Source: Meandrina meandrites (taxonomy: Eukaryota; Cnidaria; Anthozoa; Scleractinia; Meandrinidae). Taken from it: 64,000 bases of DNA. Location: the NCBI GenBank assembly GCA_963693305.1, contig OY855906.1:23602789-23666788 (forward strand), in the 5' to 3' direction. The notes under the pieces were generated by a model, which ran no database searches, was not told where the DNA came from, and worked only from the letters and a program-made list of their open reading frames with translations. This document shows positions 31,438 to 43,949 of the stretch, piece by piece (within the stretch, counting starts at the first letter, position 1; each line of letters starts with the position of its first letter). The position numbers and the translations under genes were made by a program.

Positions 31438-31868
31438 TTACCATAAATTATCTAATAAAAGCCTGGGGCATCTATTAAATTTCAGGGGTCATAGGAGAGG
31501 CGTTAAATAGAGATGAGGTGCTTATTAGAGAGAGACGTTTATTTCACTTTAGCGCCAACAAAACAAATAAGATGCGTAGTTTGCTTGCTGACTAAGAGAT
31601 AGAACAGAGTTTGTGAGCAGAGGGCAATCTGTCCAGATGTCGTTCATAGTTTGATATCAATGTCTCCACCATCATCGGGGCCAGCCGTGTTCGAATCGTT
31701 GGCCTATTTGATGGTTATTAAGGCGATTCTTGGGGGGCATCTATTAGACACGGGGCGTTTATTAGAGGGGAGCAACTAATACAAAACCTGCACCTTAAGG
31801 GGGGAGCTTATTAGATATGATGCTTTTATTTGAGAGTAGGCGTTTATTAGTTCATAATTTTACGGTAA
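31438..31868. mobile_element. MITE, 431 bp, with 9-bp flanking repeat
   Basis: The ends TTACCATAAATTAT and (inverted) TTACCGTAAAATTAT begin imperfect TIRs that continue into CTAATAAA. ACGTCATTC flanks both sides (31425-31433, 31869-31877), with four extra A on the left. The interior repeats TATTAGA and GTTTATTAGA motifs. A 9-bp duplication suggests a Mutator-like origin. Confidence 0.65.
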
Positions 31869-32177
31869 ACGTCATTCGCAATACAAGTTTTGCTATGCAT
31901 ACATTACAGTGAAAATTGGCCAAGTTCAATTCGTTAATATTGAAGCACTTCATGCATGGTTTTTGACCCAACAGGATGAAATTTCATGTTTTCGGACAGT
32001 TAAAACACGGTGAAAAAACGATTTCGGATTTTTATTAATCAATGTTCAAATCAGCATCCCGGCCAAGTAGATTCAATCAAGCAAATAAAAAAAAATCTGT
32101 CATACACACTTTACTGTAAGTCGAAATAGTTAAACTGTAGTTGGGTTCACTTTTAATATCCAGCATAAGAGTAGTAC

Positions 32178-32264
32178 CTGCGTTCAATTACTCTCCACAG
32201 CTGTCTCCAAAAGTCAAGATTACGTTCAAATGGAGTTAGGAGTATATGATCTTTCTCCTGTAAC
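32178..32264 (-). CDS. LSG1: LSG1 exon, LLTPFERNLDFWRQLWRVIE
   Basis: Acceptor TTATTTTAG and donor GCAG|GTACTA. After completing a glutamine codon it reads LQEKDHI and then LLTPFERNLDFWRQLWRVIE, one of the most conserved stretches of LSG1, just before the GTPase fold. It ends with AG, completed as serine by the next exon. Confidence 0.96.
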
Positions 32265-33284
32265 CTAAAATAATGACAGAAAACATTTCACTTATTGTAA
32301 ACTCGAAATAAACCAAAAAAATTGTTCAAAACAACACAGTTGCAGTCTCTGTTACCTTTTATTTACTTATGAGTAATCTTCTGTGCTTTTATTGGAAGGA
32401 AAATTCAGTGGTGAATAATAAATACAGAGTGTTTACCAACTGTCTCCACAGACACTGTGAGGTTTGTTTCTATTACCTGTTTTTGGTCCATATTTTGGCC
32501 ACAGAGACAAAAGTTTTATTTAGCTGGTACAAAGTATTAAGTGCTTGAAATTTATGGTTGAATATGCGTAAAAAAAATGTGTAGAAAACATGCACATGGA
32601 AGCTACATAATTTATTGGTAAGGATTATTGAATCAATATTGAACTAACGAATTGACATTCACAATAGTTGCCAAGCCAAACCAACAAAATAAAAGTGCTA
32701 ATAATCATAATCAAGATTCTAGCTAGTTCTAGTTATAAAAAATCCTGACTTCCTACTTCCTACGTTATACAGAGTTTCTGTGGGAAGTCTCTCTCTGTTC
32801 TTTCATGGGCATTCTTCGATATAACTATTTTCTTTTCTGGTCAAACAAATCGTTGGGACAGCATCCTCTTTAAGGTCAAGTCCTCGAGGCTTGAAGCAGA
32901 ACCCAGAAACCTTCTTTATCTGACAGATTTTACAGTTTTCAGTGAAATGAGCCACACAAATGCGAGTGCTTGTTTTGGTTCAAATGATTTTCTTTTCATT
33001 TTTACAAGCCATTGTTCTCTAAATTTTTGATCTTCAGAAAACTTAAAAGTACAGTAGAACCCCTATTAAGCGACCACCCTCAGGGAAATGGCAACTGGCT
33101 GCTTAAAAGAAGTAATCAGAAATTAGCATCAGGCCTTTTATAAAGGTCAGGTTTTTTCTATACAAAATGTGACCCTCCATGGGATTTGGGTTACTTTGGT
33201 GTTCACACAGGTATGGCACGTTTGCAGGGTTATAACACAACATGCTAACGTAAACATATGCATATCTAATAGGCAAAACAAAAG

Positions 33285-34016
33285 ATATAGAGGATATTAC
33301 ACGGTGGCGAGAAGATATGAATTTTATGTTCGAGTGGCAGAAACGATATCTCACGAGTGAGCGCAGCGAACAAGTGAGATGTCGTTTTTGCCACGAGAAC
33401 ATAAAATTCATATCTTTGAGCTAACGTGTAATGTTCTTTTTATTATATGGAGACCAGATGTAATTGAAAGTGCCGATTTTTATTTCATTGTTTTTGAAAA
33501 ATTGAGCAAGTTTTACAAATCACCATTCGTCTTCATAGAAAACACAAAGCACCCATGTCCAGGATATAGAAACACCAACTGAATTCCGATCAGACAAAAT
33601 ACATGTACATGAAATACTTCTCAACTAAATATCGTAACACGTAAAAACTGAAAACATCACTGACTTTGACTTGAATCCGATGCGGCAATGTCTTAATGGC
33701 CGATAGTTTTCAACTGCTTTTGTTTTCTTCTTTACAACATCTTGCACTTTGTGAAATTCCTTGCGAAGAATTCTCTCTAAAAGCCTTGAAATCGTCAAGG
33801 TTTCCATTCAGTCATGTTCTCGTCCTTGAGTTTTTCGGAAAACTCATTCTTTCTCGTCGCTTAATTAAACAAATTAAAGCTGCTTGTCGATGCTTGCTCA
33901 CAACAAACCTGAACAGCACAAGAAACCAAGTTCATTCAACAAAGTAGAAATGGCGCGAATCGTGACGTCAATGAGCGATATGACACTCGCAAGAGTGTCA
34001 TACGGAAAATACGCCA
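33285..34016. mobile_element. Foldback element with hairpins at both ends
   Basis: The left end folds on itself: GATATGAATTTTATGTTC and CAGAAACGATATCTCAC pair with GTGAGATGTCGTTTTTG and GAACATAAAATTCATATC (33315-33415). Near the right end TATGACACTC-GCAA-GAGTGTCATA is a perfect hairpin beside GTGACGTCAATGAGCG. No coding potential; a common style of cnidarian MITE. Confidence 0.6.
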
Positions 34017-34029
34017 CTCAGGTCCCGGA

Positions 34030-34120
34030 TGGATTCTACGAGTGGTTTAGTTCCCAGTAAAACACTCTCGTCCGTACGGATTCTACGAGTGGTTTAGTTC
34101 CCAGTAAAACACTCTCGTCC
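34030..34120 (+). repeat. 48-bp direct tandem duplication
   Basis: GGATTCTACGAGTGGTTTAG through CACTCTCGTCC occurs twice back to back. Confidence 0.9.
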
Positions 34121-35496
34121 ACATAATAAAATGCGTTACGTGTTGGTCGGTATTGTTCTTACCTGCTTGACATTGTACGATAAGTTTTGTCACTTGACAC
34201 AGTAGGAGAAGGCCTTGCAGTTTCCTGACACAGTAAAAAATGTTGACACAGTACGAAAAGGCTCTGTTCTCTACACGGTACAATTCCTTGGCTCAGTGTG
34301 CAAGATAGCTTAATTTCCTAGTTAACACAACATTGACGATAACACAGCTGAGATGAAACATACATGTAAGTAAACAAGTGAAGCCAGAATTCAACTTGAT
34401 CGTGTAATGCTTAGAAGGATACGAATATGTGTTTCATGGTCAAAACCTTCGAGGTCAGATGACCTCAAATTCTCATGTACACTGACTGTATAGATCTTGT
34501 CAAGAATCACATTTTTTTCTGGAGAGCTGTTGTCCAAGTAAGCTATGCTTTCTAAAGTCACTTCTCAAAGTTTTACACTTATCGTATTCAATGGCTTTAG
34601 TTGTTACAGTAGATACCATTTCAATCATGTACTTGTCAAGCAGTTTCAAGAACTCATCACAGCCCACTGGATCATTTGCGAAGCACTGAATATCGTGAAA
34701 ATATGCAAACCGAACAGAAAAAGCCACAGAATTAAACCAATTTGTAAATTGTATGTCAGCAACCCTCCAAGTTTATATTTTTCCTTAGTGGCCAGTTGGC
34801 CACTGACTGCTCAAGTTTGGTTGCCAGTGAAAAATTTTAGTCGCTAAATTAAGCTCACGCTTTCAATCGATCTCCTTCTCAATTTTAATTGCCGGACTGG
34901 CGACTTTGCAATTTAGTCACCAGCTCCAAAATTTTAGTTGCCATGGCGACTAAAATGGTCTTAACTTGGAGGGTTGATAAGGCTAACTGTTCTTGACTTC
35001 CTTGCAGCTCTGAGGTTTCTAAAACATAAGATTCGAGGGCTTGAACCGCCAGCCACATCTCTTACTTTCACTCTTGATTTTTGGCCCGACACGAAATCAC
35101 ACACAACCAGTGACGCAAACTTTCACGCACTTTCGTGCTGGTCGCGTAAGTTCGAAGAAATATTGCCTATTGTTACACAGAAATATCGCTCGAAATTCCA
35201 CGCGACTTTTCGTGCGAATTTACGGCGAAAATTCGAGCGAACAAAGAATGAAATTCGTGAATTTCGTTTGCATTACTTTTGAACAATACTGTACAATGCA
35301 ACTGTCTCACTGGCCGCTAAATAGGGGCAAAAATGATAGAATGCTCATCGAGACGGCAGAAAGGTGGCCGCAGCCGATTAATAGAGGATGCCCTTTAAAA
35401 GGGGTTTTATTTACAGTACTATTCTGACTATAGTTTCGGGACTTTAGAAACTGGTTGCTTAATAGGGGGTGGTCGCTCAAAAGGGGTTTGACTGTA

Positions 35497-36350
35497 CTTA
35501 CTCTAGACTTTCTATTATATGTGCAGTTTATTGCTGCACAAAACACAATGATTTCCCACTCAAAATGAAGTCACAGACTCAGGTGAACTTCAGGCATTGA
35601 AATTCCCACAATCTTACAGGTCATCAAGAGAATTGTCCAGGATGCTCTATGATAATGAAGGCCAAAAATAGGCATTTTTTAACTTGCAATATTTCTATGA
35701 TGCAAAGTCCCAATTACTTCCTTCAGTCCTTCTTCTAAAACATGAAGAGGAAGCTTGAAAGTTTCGGGGGTCCAGGAAAAACCAGGCCATTTTTACAAGG
35801 ACTTGTTGTACGTTCTCAATTACCATGATTTGGAACTTTGATTCAATGAGATATTGGTGATGTGAACATTTGTAGGGCAAGGATTTTAATACTTGGGCGA
35901 GTCACAAACATTAGCCTTGCATTACGCATGTTATTGTTATCATTTTTTCAAATTATTTCCCTATGAGGCCACCTAAAAACAACAATAAAGAAAAGCAAAC
36001 CTTCAGTCAGTCTGATGTTTGCATTGTGACAATACATGTAATTGTAGCAATCACTTTTAACAGCCATTTGAAGGTCTGGGGTTTTTGACAACTTAAATCT
36101 TAAAATTTCTGAAAAGTGGATGCTCCTGGACCCCACCCTTCTTACACATACCTTTGCTTAGTCTCCCACTCTGAAACACATTCTGTATAATGTGACACAA
36201 GACACACACCAAGATAGTTCAGAAGCTTGTTTTTTAAAAGTATTCCAAAAAATGTTTCAACAAAATATTTGATGCTAGTAAAATTAAACATAGTTGAAAA
36301 ACTTTGTTGTAAAGTGCTCATAATATCATAGATTCTAGCTATGATCTTAC
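35497..36350. other. LSG1 intron, nothing recognised
   Basis: Unique-looking AT-rich DNA between the pogo-like relic and the exon donor. Short frames only. Confidence 0.5.
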
Positions 36351-36437
36351 TGTGCAAGTTGTCTTCTCCACTGTAAAAAAGTCTCCTTTTCTATCTTGTC
36401 TAACTCCTCAGCTGTCATCTTTTCATTCCATTCAGGC
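36351..36437 (-). CDS. LSG1: LSG1 exon, PEWNEKMTAEELDKIEKETF
   Basis: Acceptor TATTTTAG and donor CACA|GTAAGA. The first base completes the second Arg of the RIPRR motif started in the upstream exon; then PEWNEKMTAEELDKIEKETF and LQWRRQLA. This matches the family pattern P-x-W-x(5)-PEEL...FLEWRRQL. Confidence 0.94.
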
Positions 36438-37700
36438 CTAAAATAATAAAAAAAATATTTATTTATTTATTTATCTAGGGGCAACCACACAAACAAGAAA
36501 GTTGCAAACATTTTTGTGATTTTTTGTATCCACTTGTAGTTAAAAAGGTTTTAGAAGCATTTTGTTGGGATTTTTATTAACTTAATAATAACAATTCAAT
36601 AAGCCCTGTATTCCAGCAACAACAAAATCTGACTGGGAACACCCTTTATTATTAAAAATATTAAAAGCTGCTTTGTTGTTTCACAACGGCTTGTAAGCCT
36701 TATCATTCAATAGTCTGGATTTTCAACCACAAAATGGTAAATTCTACTTGGGTCCACCCACCCATCACTACAATTATTGACCAGTCATTAATTTCCCTAA
36801 TGTTTTTCTACACTAGCAGCCTTCCCATTTCATTGATTTCAGCAGCTGAAGTTCTATTGAAGTAGTACGCTTTTGATTGAGCCGCATCCACACAATATCA
36901 AAATTAATTGTTGCCTCTGTATTACCTTCTTATTTCAAATTTAAAAAGTTCATTGATTTAAAAACTCAGAGACTCAAAGGGTAGTGCAGAATGTAATACG
37001 GCCAATCAATTGACAGTACAATATTAATTTTGCTTAAGTTTAGGTGAAGTGTGTTGGCCTGTCACGCTGAAACCTTTTTGTTTATATTTATTCGCTTCAT
37101 TTCATGATGATCAGTTAGAAATTAAAACACCAAACATGACACCGAACGCACAATGGAAACACAAGGAAAAGGTCTAAAGTTGAAAGATCTAAAAAAATCC
37201 ATCCCAAACATCAAGGTGAAACATTTCTTGCTGAGAAACCCAATTCCACCACCACTTAGTTATTTGCTGCTCAATTTTATTCAAGACACTGCTCAATTTT
37301 TAAGTAACTGTTACTAAACAGTAATCATGAGGAATGTAATATGATACTTTTGTTTTAAGTAATCTTGGAAGAAAACCATATCATGACTTCATCCCACAAG
37401 TTGTCTTATTTACTAAACATAGGCACGCTAAGCGTGCAGGAGTTATTTTTTCAATTGATTGGGTTGCTTGGGCTAAGACTGGGTGTTAGTCCTGCTGGGA
37501 TGGTTGAGCTATTTGTGTATGGTGCAACACTAACTACATAGCCCCTTGCTACGACTAAGGGGCATTTTTTGAAAAAAAAAATGTTGCAGACAAAATGATT
37601 TTTACGTGCAATTTGTTACGTCAAAACTGTTTCGTTCGATAGTAAATTTTCATCATTTAGAAAAAAACAAGAACTAATTTAATTGTCAAAATGTCATGAA
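36438..37700. other. LSG1 intron, first part
   Basis: (ATTT)n near 36457-36475; otherwise no identifiable element or gene. Confidence 0.5.
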
Positions 37701-37749
37701 ATGGCTTATTCTGTTAGCGCTTATTTTGTTTCTAGCTTTTTTACAACCG

Positions 37750-37900
37750 TAACGCGATACTTTTGTTTGTTACAGGATACTTTTGTGTTTTTGTCAAACA
37801 CTGTAAAACGATACCTTTGTTTTTTTTAAAACGCATGTAACATGACACTTTTGTTTATCTCACTTTTGTACCATGACACTTTTGTTTTTTCTTGAAAACA
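37750..37900. repeat. Degenerate tandem motif (GATACTTTTGTTT)
   Basis: About five loosely spaced copies of (A/G)ATACTTTTGTTT or GACACTTTTGTTT. Confidence 0.6.
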
Positions 37901-38039
37901 CCATGTCTCCATTGAGTAATCGAAAAGTAATAAACGAAGTAATAAACGAATCAAATCAAAAACTATATTTTTAGGAAAGCTTTTAAGGTGTACTACACCT
38001 GGAGTATTTGTTTTCTGTCGTAAATGTTTTCATTCAACA

Positions 38040-39140
38040 AACAGGAACAAGAACTAATTAATTTTAGTTATCAAACTGTCACGGAATGACATGCTCTTAT
38101 TCTAGCCTGTTGCCGCTATCGATCGTAGTTAATTTTAAAAGCAAAACCATTTTAAAGTCAATACCCATCCCGTTAATTAAATGTCTAAACGTGGTGTGTT
38201 TAAGGTATAAACATAAACGCTACCTGCCCGAGAGTCAGCTAATCGCCGGAGTAAGACGCTAAAGAGACTAATTAAATTAATTGCGGTTTTCAGTTGGCGA
38301 CACGGAGTCTCAAGCAGTATTAAATTTAAGAAGTTTCCTTGTCACGAACTCTTAAAACAAGAGGCCACAACACACTCTGAAGAAGATTCCTTGCCATTTT
38401 TATGACACAGTATTAACATCACAATGAGAACATTATTCTTCAAATCTGCTTTATGCAAATGCTTTATGCAATTTCTACTACGGTCAGCGAAACTAGCCCG
38501 TCCTAAAGGAACGCTTGAATAACTATTTTGTGTTGGGTCTTTTGCTGCGGCGTGTGCGTTGTAAGCAGGCGAGCATTTCAAATCCGCGATTAATTCACAA
38601 CTCACCGATTCTGCCTCCTACAAATTGAAAATCTTCGAATGAAATCGCTTGCTTACAACAGTGTCAGATTACTTCCCCTTTATAAACTGCAATTTAATTG
38701 GTTGTGATAGTACCTCAAACCTGATTGGTGTGAGATACAAACATACTCCACTGACTGACTGACTGACTACACGGTCCATTGCGCTGACTAAGAGTTATTT
38801 TTTTGAAAAAATAACTCAAAAAAGAAACTAATTTAATTATCAAATCATCACGGAATAGCATGTCTGCATTTTAATGTCGCCACTGATAGAAGTTCCCTCA
38901 GTTTTAACCTTGAATCTGCTTAAAATTAATATGTACATACATGTATATAAGTGATTAAAGAAGTGTGCGTAAATGGATGCAAACAAACAAAGCTACTTTG
39001 CTGAGAGTTTATCCCGAATTAGTGACACCAACAAGGCGCCTCAAAGAGTGATTAAATTAATTTGTGGTTTTCACTAGGCGCCACAGAGTCTGCTGCAATA
39101 TTTGGAAAGTTTCCTTGCCACAAACTTCCAAAATTATTGG
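38040..39140. repeat. Two diverged copies of a ~300-bp repeat
   Basis: 38040-38345 and 38820-39135 share TCACGGAAT, GATTAAATTAATT-type sequence, GGTTTTCA, CACGGAGTCT/CACAGAGTCT and AGTTTCCTTG. A weaker third start lies at 37665. No gene. (CTGA)n lies at about 38753. Confidence 0.65.
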
Positions 39141-39464
39141 GAGTACTAAAACAGGGTTTGGACTCTTTTTTTCTTATTTAGTACACTAACCATCAATTCA
39201 AAAACATATATTTTATGGGTGCCAAGCTGTCACATTTTTGTCCAATCAGGGCAATCAATAATAGATTGTCTTGTTCTTCCGCTTGGCTGACTTTTAATAC
39301 CATGTACATGTATGATGTTTCAATTTAAGGTGATTCCACTGAATTGCATTGCACATCCTTGCTGCGCATGATTTTTCCTGGCACCCTCAGGTGATACGTG
39401 GCTATTTGAACAGTGAGCTAAACCGAAAGTTTGCAAGCTGTGCAACTCTTTTTATTACCATTTT

Positions 39465-41085
39465 GCAGAATGCAGTCGATCCTCCCTTCCTTGAGTCGTA
39501 GCCTTTTGTTTGTAATTCTGCTGACCAATGCATTACTTAACTTGACGAAGATGAAATTTTAAAAATGCCTACAAAATGTGACGTGTTGTGAAGCAATGAG
39601 TAATGAGATAATTACAGCTATGTCAAGAGCATGGGGTGTGAACCTGGAAAGCATTATTTTGTTTTCCTTGTTACGAAATGAATGCAGGCTCCTGACAAGC
39701 ATAGGGTTTAATAGAATGATGCATGCGAATATTGAGCAAAATAATAAATTATCATAAAGGTCGCCACACACGAGGGGACTGGTCGCAGGGACCGGTCCAA
39801 GGACCAGTCCCAGCGACCAAGTCCCATCGTGTGAACAGGCCAATTTTCGTCAAAAATCCGGTTGCAGGGACTGAATTTTGGTCCCCGAAATCGGTCCCAA
39901 GAATTCAAACTGGTTTGAATTTGTGGGACCAGTCACAGGGACTGATCCCCGCAATATTTTGCTTGGTCCCTCGTGTGAACAGGGTCGTGGGACTGGTCCC
40001 TGCGACCAATTAAAAATGAACCAATTGCTGATCACCATTTTAAGCTCCCACAATTCTGCACGTTCGTGTTTGAAGATGGCGATGCCTGAACAGAGTAGTG
40101 AACAGATTGAACAGAAAACTACTGAACAGACTGTTGGCATTAATATTGAAGATTGGAGCGTCACCAGTACATGAATGGTAATTGATTCTTCGTTCATAAG
40201 AAACCGGCAATTCTTCGTCTTGCATCATCATCAGGAGCAACAGTCTTTTTCTTCGCAGCTCTCAAAGCCATTTTAACTCGATGAAAACAAAGTTCCCGCC
40301 AAATTTTCTCGCTAGCTGTCGCTAGCATGTTTTTGCGCCATTTCATGAAGAGAATGCGTGACATCCGGTTTATGTTATGCAAATTTGATCGGATGTTTTT
40401 TACAGCTAGCCTGGAGAATACAATAACTATACTTTTGCAGTTTTTGATGAAATGATGCAATTTTTTTTCAGGTATAAAAACACCGAAAGGAAACCTGATA
40501 TCAAAATTATAAAATACGAGCGGATTTCGAACATTGTCAACATTCCATTTTTTTAAAACAACTGTTGAACACAGTCCAGTAAGCATGCTCAGATATGAAC
40601 AATAATAGGAATAATAATAATAATTTTCCATCTCCACAAGGTGATTATCTTGTTTTATATATTGAAAACGTCATAAATACTGCTATCTTGCTGCGAAACA
40701 GGTCCCAGCGTGTGAACCCTTCAAGGGACTGGTCCCCACGACTCATTCCATCGTGCAAACTCTAGAGGGGACCAGTCCCTGCGACCGGTCCCTGCGACCA
40801 GTCCCTGCAACTGGTCCCCTCATGTGTGGTGACCTTAAATGGGAAACACTTGGGAGTGGAAAGAGAGGAAAACATGTCGGAGGGAAAAAAGAAAAGAAAA
40901 GAAAAAAAATTGTGCACTTGCTCTCCCTTGTGTTGAACTCTCGCCCTCCCTGCTTTCCAATACAAAATACCAATGTATCGAGCTAACTAAACACATAGGT
41001 CTGCAAGGCATACATGTGTCTAGGGCATTATGATTTGTATTATTGTATTGTGGAGTCGGGGCAGTGATTTGAGTGTAATTTTAAA
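39465..41085 (+). repeat. Second copy of repeat R, interrupted by the Harbinger-like element
   Basis: It matches the split R copy at 12300-12781 plus 24241-24345. Here the 12.8/24.2-kb junction is uninterrupted, but a different element (39758-40835) is inserted farther upstream. Confidence 0.8.
39758..40835. mobile_element. Harbinger-like TIR element, 1.08 kb, TAA duplication
   Basis: The termini AGGTCGCCACACACGAGGGG and, inverted, AGGTCACCACACATGAGGGG are flanked by TAA (39755-39757, 40836-40838), the 3-bp TWA duplication of PIF/Harbinger. GGGACTGGTC and GGTCCCTGCGACC motifs repeat near both ends. The 147-codon frame at 40194-40637 (minus) ends in a basic stretch with RAAKKKTVAPDDDARRRIAG that might be a transposase first-exon remnant. 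No DDE core. Confidence 0.65.
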
Positions 41086-41872
41086 GTGCTACAGTGGAAC
41101 CCCGCCTTACGGCCACCTCGTTAATACGGCCACCTCGTTATTACGGCCACTGTTCTTTGTCCCGGCAAAATGGTTATACATTTTCTTATAATAAAACCCC
41201 GTTAATGCGACCACCCCGTTAATACGGCCAACGGCCACATTCTGAAATCCCAAACTATACAATCCTTTATAATACTAGTGGTACCTATCGGTAGAAGTGC
41301 CAACGAGTACAACAAGAGAGAAGGGTTGTGAGGATAATAAATTTATTGTAAATGTTTGACTAAAAGTACACTTTATGATGTGGGTGTGATCAATGTACAT
41401 TGCATGTATTCGTTGCGGAATGTTTGTGGAATAAACTGATGCGATTTGGTGAAGGCCTAATGAAGGAGTTCTAAAATGATACTAAAGTAGTGAGAAACCT
41501 TGTGAAATCCATGTAATTTGAGGGTTGCAAGCCATTGCAGTTCTATGCCGCTATTTTGGAAAGGTGTCAGCTGTTTTTAAGTCCAATAGACCTTAAATCA
41601 AAGTGGCTGTGAGCCACTGAAACTCGGAAAATATATAGCCTTTGTTTACTTCATATATAGTAACACAAATAAAGGCTGCATTTTACCCAACCCCTTACCC
41701 GCTTCACAAGACTAATTGATTACAAAATTTATGCACTTATCATTGGCTTTCCCGGGGGCTGACCCCGGGGACACCCCCGGGGATTTGTTTTCAGGCTCAA
41801 TCAAAAACCTTCTAAATCCCTGGGGTATGGGGCAAAAAATTCACACCAATTTCCCCTCCCCCAGGGGCTAAG

Positions 41873-42060
41873 ATGAAGACAAAATACCTTTATTTACAAA
41901 AAAGACAGACAAATCTGTCAATTTTTGCCGCTTTCTTTGCGCTGACTGAAACCTTGCAGTACACGCATTTCTCTTCTTGTCACGCCCCCGGTGTGGCAAA
42001 GGGCTTCATCAAAGGCAAAGCCCTCAGACTTCTTAGAACTAACTCTTCTTTTTTGAAGCA
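41873..42060 (+). pseudogene. Penelope-like RT fragment
   Basis: The open frame reads ETLQYTHFSSCHAPGVAKGF and then IKGKALRLLRTNSS, the pattern after the RT core of Penelope-like elements (xSCHPPGVKKGF..GEALRLLRTNS). Truncated on both sides and carried within the GC-rich TIR element. Confidence 0.65.
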
Positions 42061-42118
42061 TTGTATGGAAGTTGAAACGTATAACGCGCGTTCACAGCGT
42101 TCGAATATTCAGTTTGCC

Positions 42119-42471
42119 AAGTACCATATTTGGAAACACAAGGAGCTTGTACGCGAATGATTTACACACGTAACGACACACGCAAGAAAATTTTCGCTTT
42201 TACGGTAAGTCACTTGAATTCCGACCTAAACGCCGTGAATTACTCACAGAAACTAGAGAAATTCATCAAGAGTATCCAAGTGAAGTTCTCCGGACCATCA
42301 AATGACGATGAAACAGATAATTTAACAAAATTTAACTATATTTAACCAAAGTTGTTTAAAAACAAGATTACGCCATTTAGCGCGAGCTAGAGCGCGCTCT
42401 GAATTTATCCAAATATTGCAATTTTGATTGGTTGATTTTTTTCTCGTGGTTTTCCAAATATGGTACTTAAT
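42119..42471. mobile_element. Small MITE inside the GC-rich TIR element
   Basis: AAGTACCATATTTGGAAA and inverted TTTTCCAAATATGGTACTT bound ~350 bp without a recognised product. Confidence 0.5.
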
Positions 42472-42799
42472 GGAAACGAATGTTCAAACACTTTGTACAA
42501 TGCGAATCATAGGGAGTTACACGTTTCAACCCTTATGGGTTTCTGGTCAGGCCTGTCACACTTTTAACACCAATGTCTAGTAAACAAATCCCTGGGGTGC
42601 ATCCCGGGGGTCTGGCACGTTCGTTTCAAAAACAAAACAACGCCCCCACCCCGCGGGACAATTGTTTTTTCAAAAATGCACCATTCCCCGCATGTTCCCG
42701 GGGGTTTCCCCGGGGTCAACCCCCGGGAAAGCCAATGATAAGTGCATTAATATTAAAGACTCTCTGTTGACTGCGAGTGTTTGTTATTGTTTTGATTCT

Positions 42800-43730
42800 G
42801 GCAATGAAGAAAATCGTTTGAAAATCAAAAAGATTTAGGGCATTCGCGGCCTAAAATAAAATATACCGGTAGAAACAGGTATAAAATGTTTACTTTCGAG
42901 GTCATCCAGCTAAGAAATACTTTATTTTGAAATTATGACCTCGCGTCGTGGGGCGCGAGCTACAATTACAATTACAAGCTCCTGTCGCCATATGCGTCAT
43001 TGGTCGTCATTTGAAACAACTCCATAAAATAAATTTCCTTTTTATTTGCTTTTAGAAGCACATATACTGAGTATATATATACAGTACTTAGTGCTCTTAA
43101 AATACAAGATGTAGAACTAGAGCAATGAACATTTCGTGGCGATTTCCATACCGCGGTTTGGAATTCCTGCGGAGATTGTTTCGATAAGCAGTCACGTACA
43201 GATTCTAAATGCTTTCAGTTCGATCTTTTTTCAGTCCGAAAGAACGCACTTTTCATCGAAATAAAAATGTCAAATAATCTCAATCAATAAAGCTTACTTG
43301 GTACTGGAAGAATCTACTGGCAATGCGAAGGGAAATAATTCTGCAGCGATTCAGTGTCACTCAGCTCAATACTGCAACAAACGTGAGCAGTTTTCACTTT
43401 GCCTGTATCCGAGGTCATCTTCTTTGTTTCTCCATTGATTCTGGGCAGATTTTCTTGAATAAATCTTTTCGGAAGAGCCTCTGGTTACAGTCTAGGCCTT
43501 ACGCAGGCGATTCTTGGCACCCGCCATGCATGGCTAAAAGCAGGCCGTTGTTTAGCTTCTCACACATGTGAGTTTGCGGATCACGTATCGACGCCATGAA
43601 TCATGCATCGTGCACGTGCTGAACAAATAAGTAGCGCGCTGATTGGCCACAACTATGACAAATTGTGCACGTGCTGAACAGTTTCTGTTCAACAGATTGG
43701 CTAAAAACATCAGACATTGTGTCGTCACGA
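42800..43730. other. Pogo-like element interior, nothing recognised
   Basis: No domain or exon seen. GTGCACGTGCTGAACA is repeated near 43610 and 43665. Confidence 0.45.
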
Positions 43731-43735
43731 TCTAC

Positions 43736-43805
43736 CTTACGTTACATTACCTTACATTACATTACATTACATTACATTACATTACATTACATTACTTACA
43801 TTTCT
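43736..43805. repeat. (TTACA)n microsatellite
   Basis: About 12 copies of TTACA/ATTAC; the frames through it are meaningless. Confidence 0.95.
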
Positions 43806-43949
43806 ACATTTTGGAGCGTTTGTGAGATTTTTTCCGCACATACAAATCTTCTCACGGCTCTATAATCTGCCGCCTCGTCAGGCCTTCTGGTCTTCCAGAA
43901 GGCCTGACTCGTTGGCAATTACCCCGCTAATACGGCCACTTGAGCCAAA

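Larger units (their letters stand above)
33052..35494. mobile_element. Pogo/Tigger-like relic with TA duplication
   Basis: Left end TA|CAGTAGAACCCCTATTAAGC and right end (inverted) CAGTCAAACCCCTTTTGAGC, flanked by TA (33050-33051, 35495-35496). Subterminal GACCACCC and TTAATAG motifs repeat inside. No transposase frame survives. It contains the foldback element at ~33285-34016. Confidence 0.65.
41731..42747. mobile_element. TIR element with GC-rich ends, 1.0 kb
   Basis: ATGCACTTATCATTGGCTTT then CCCGGGGG at the left, repeated inverted at the right. TIRs of ~45 bp are far richer in G+C than the surroundings. Contains an RT-like fragment and a smaller TIR pair. Target duplication unclear. Confidence 0.7.
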
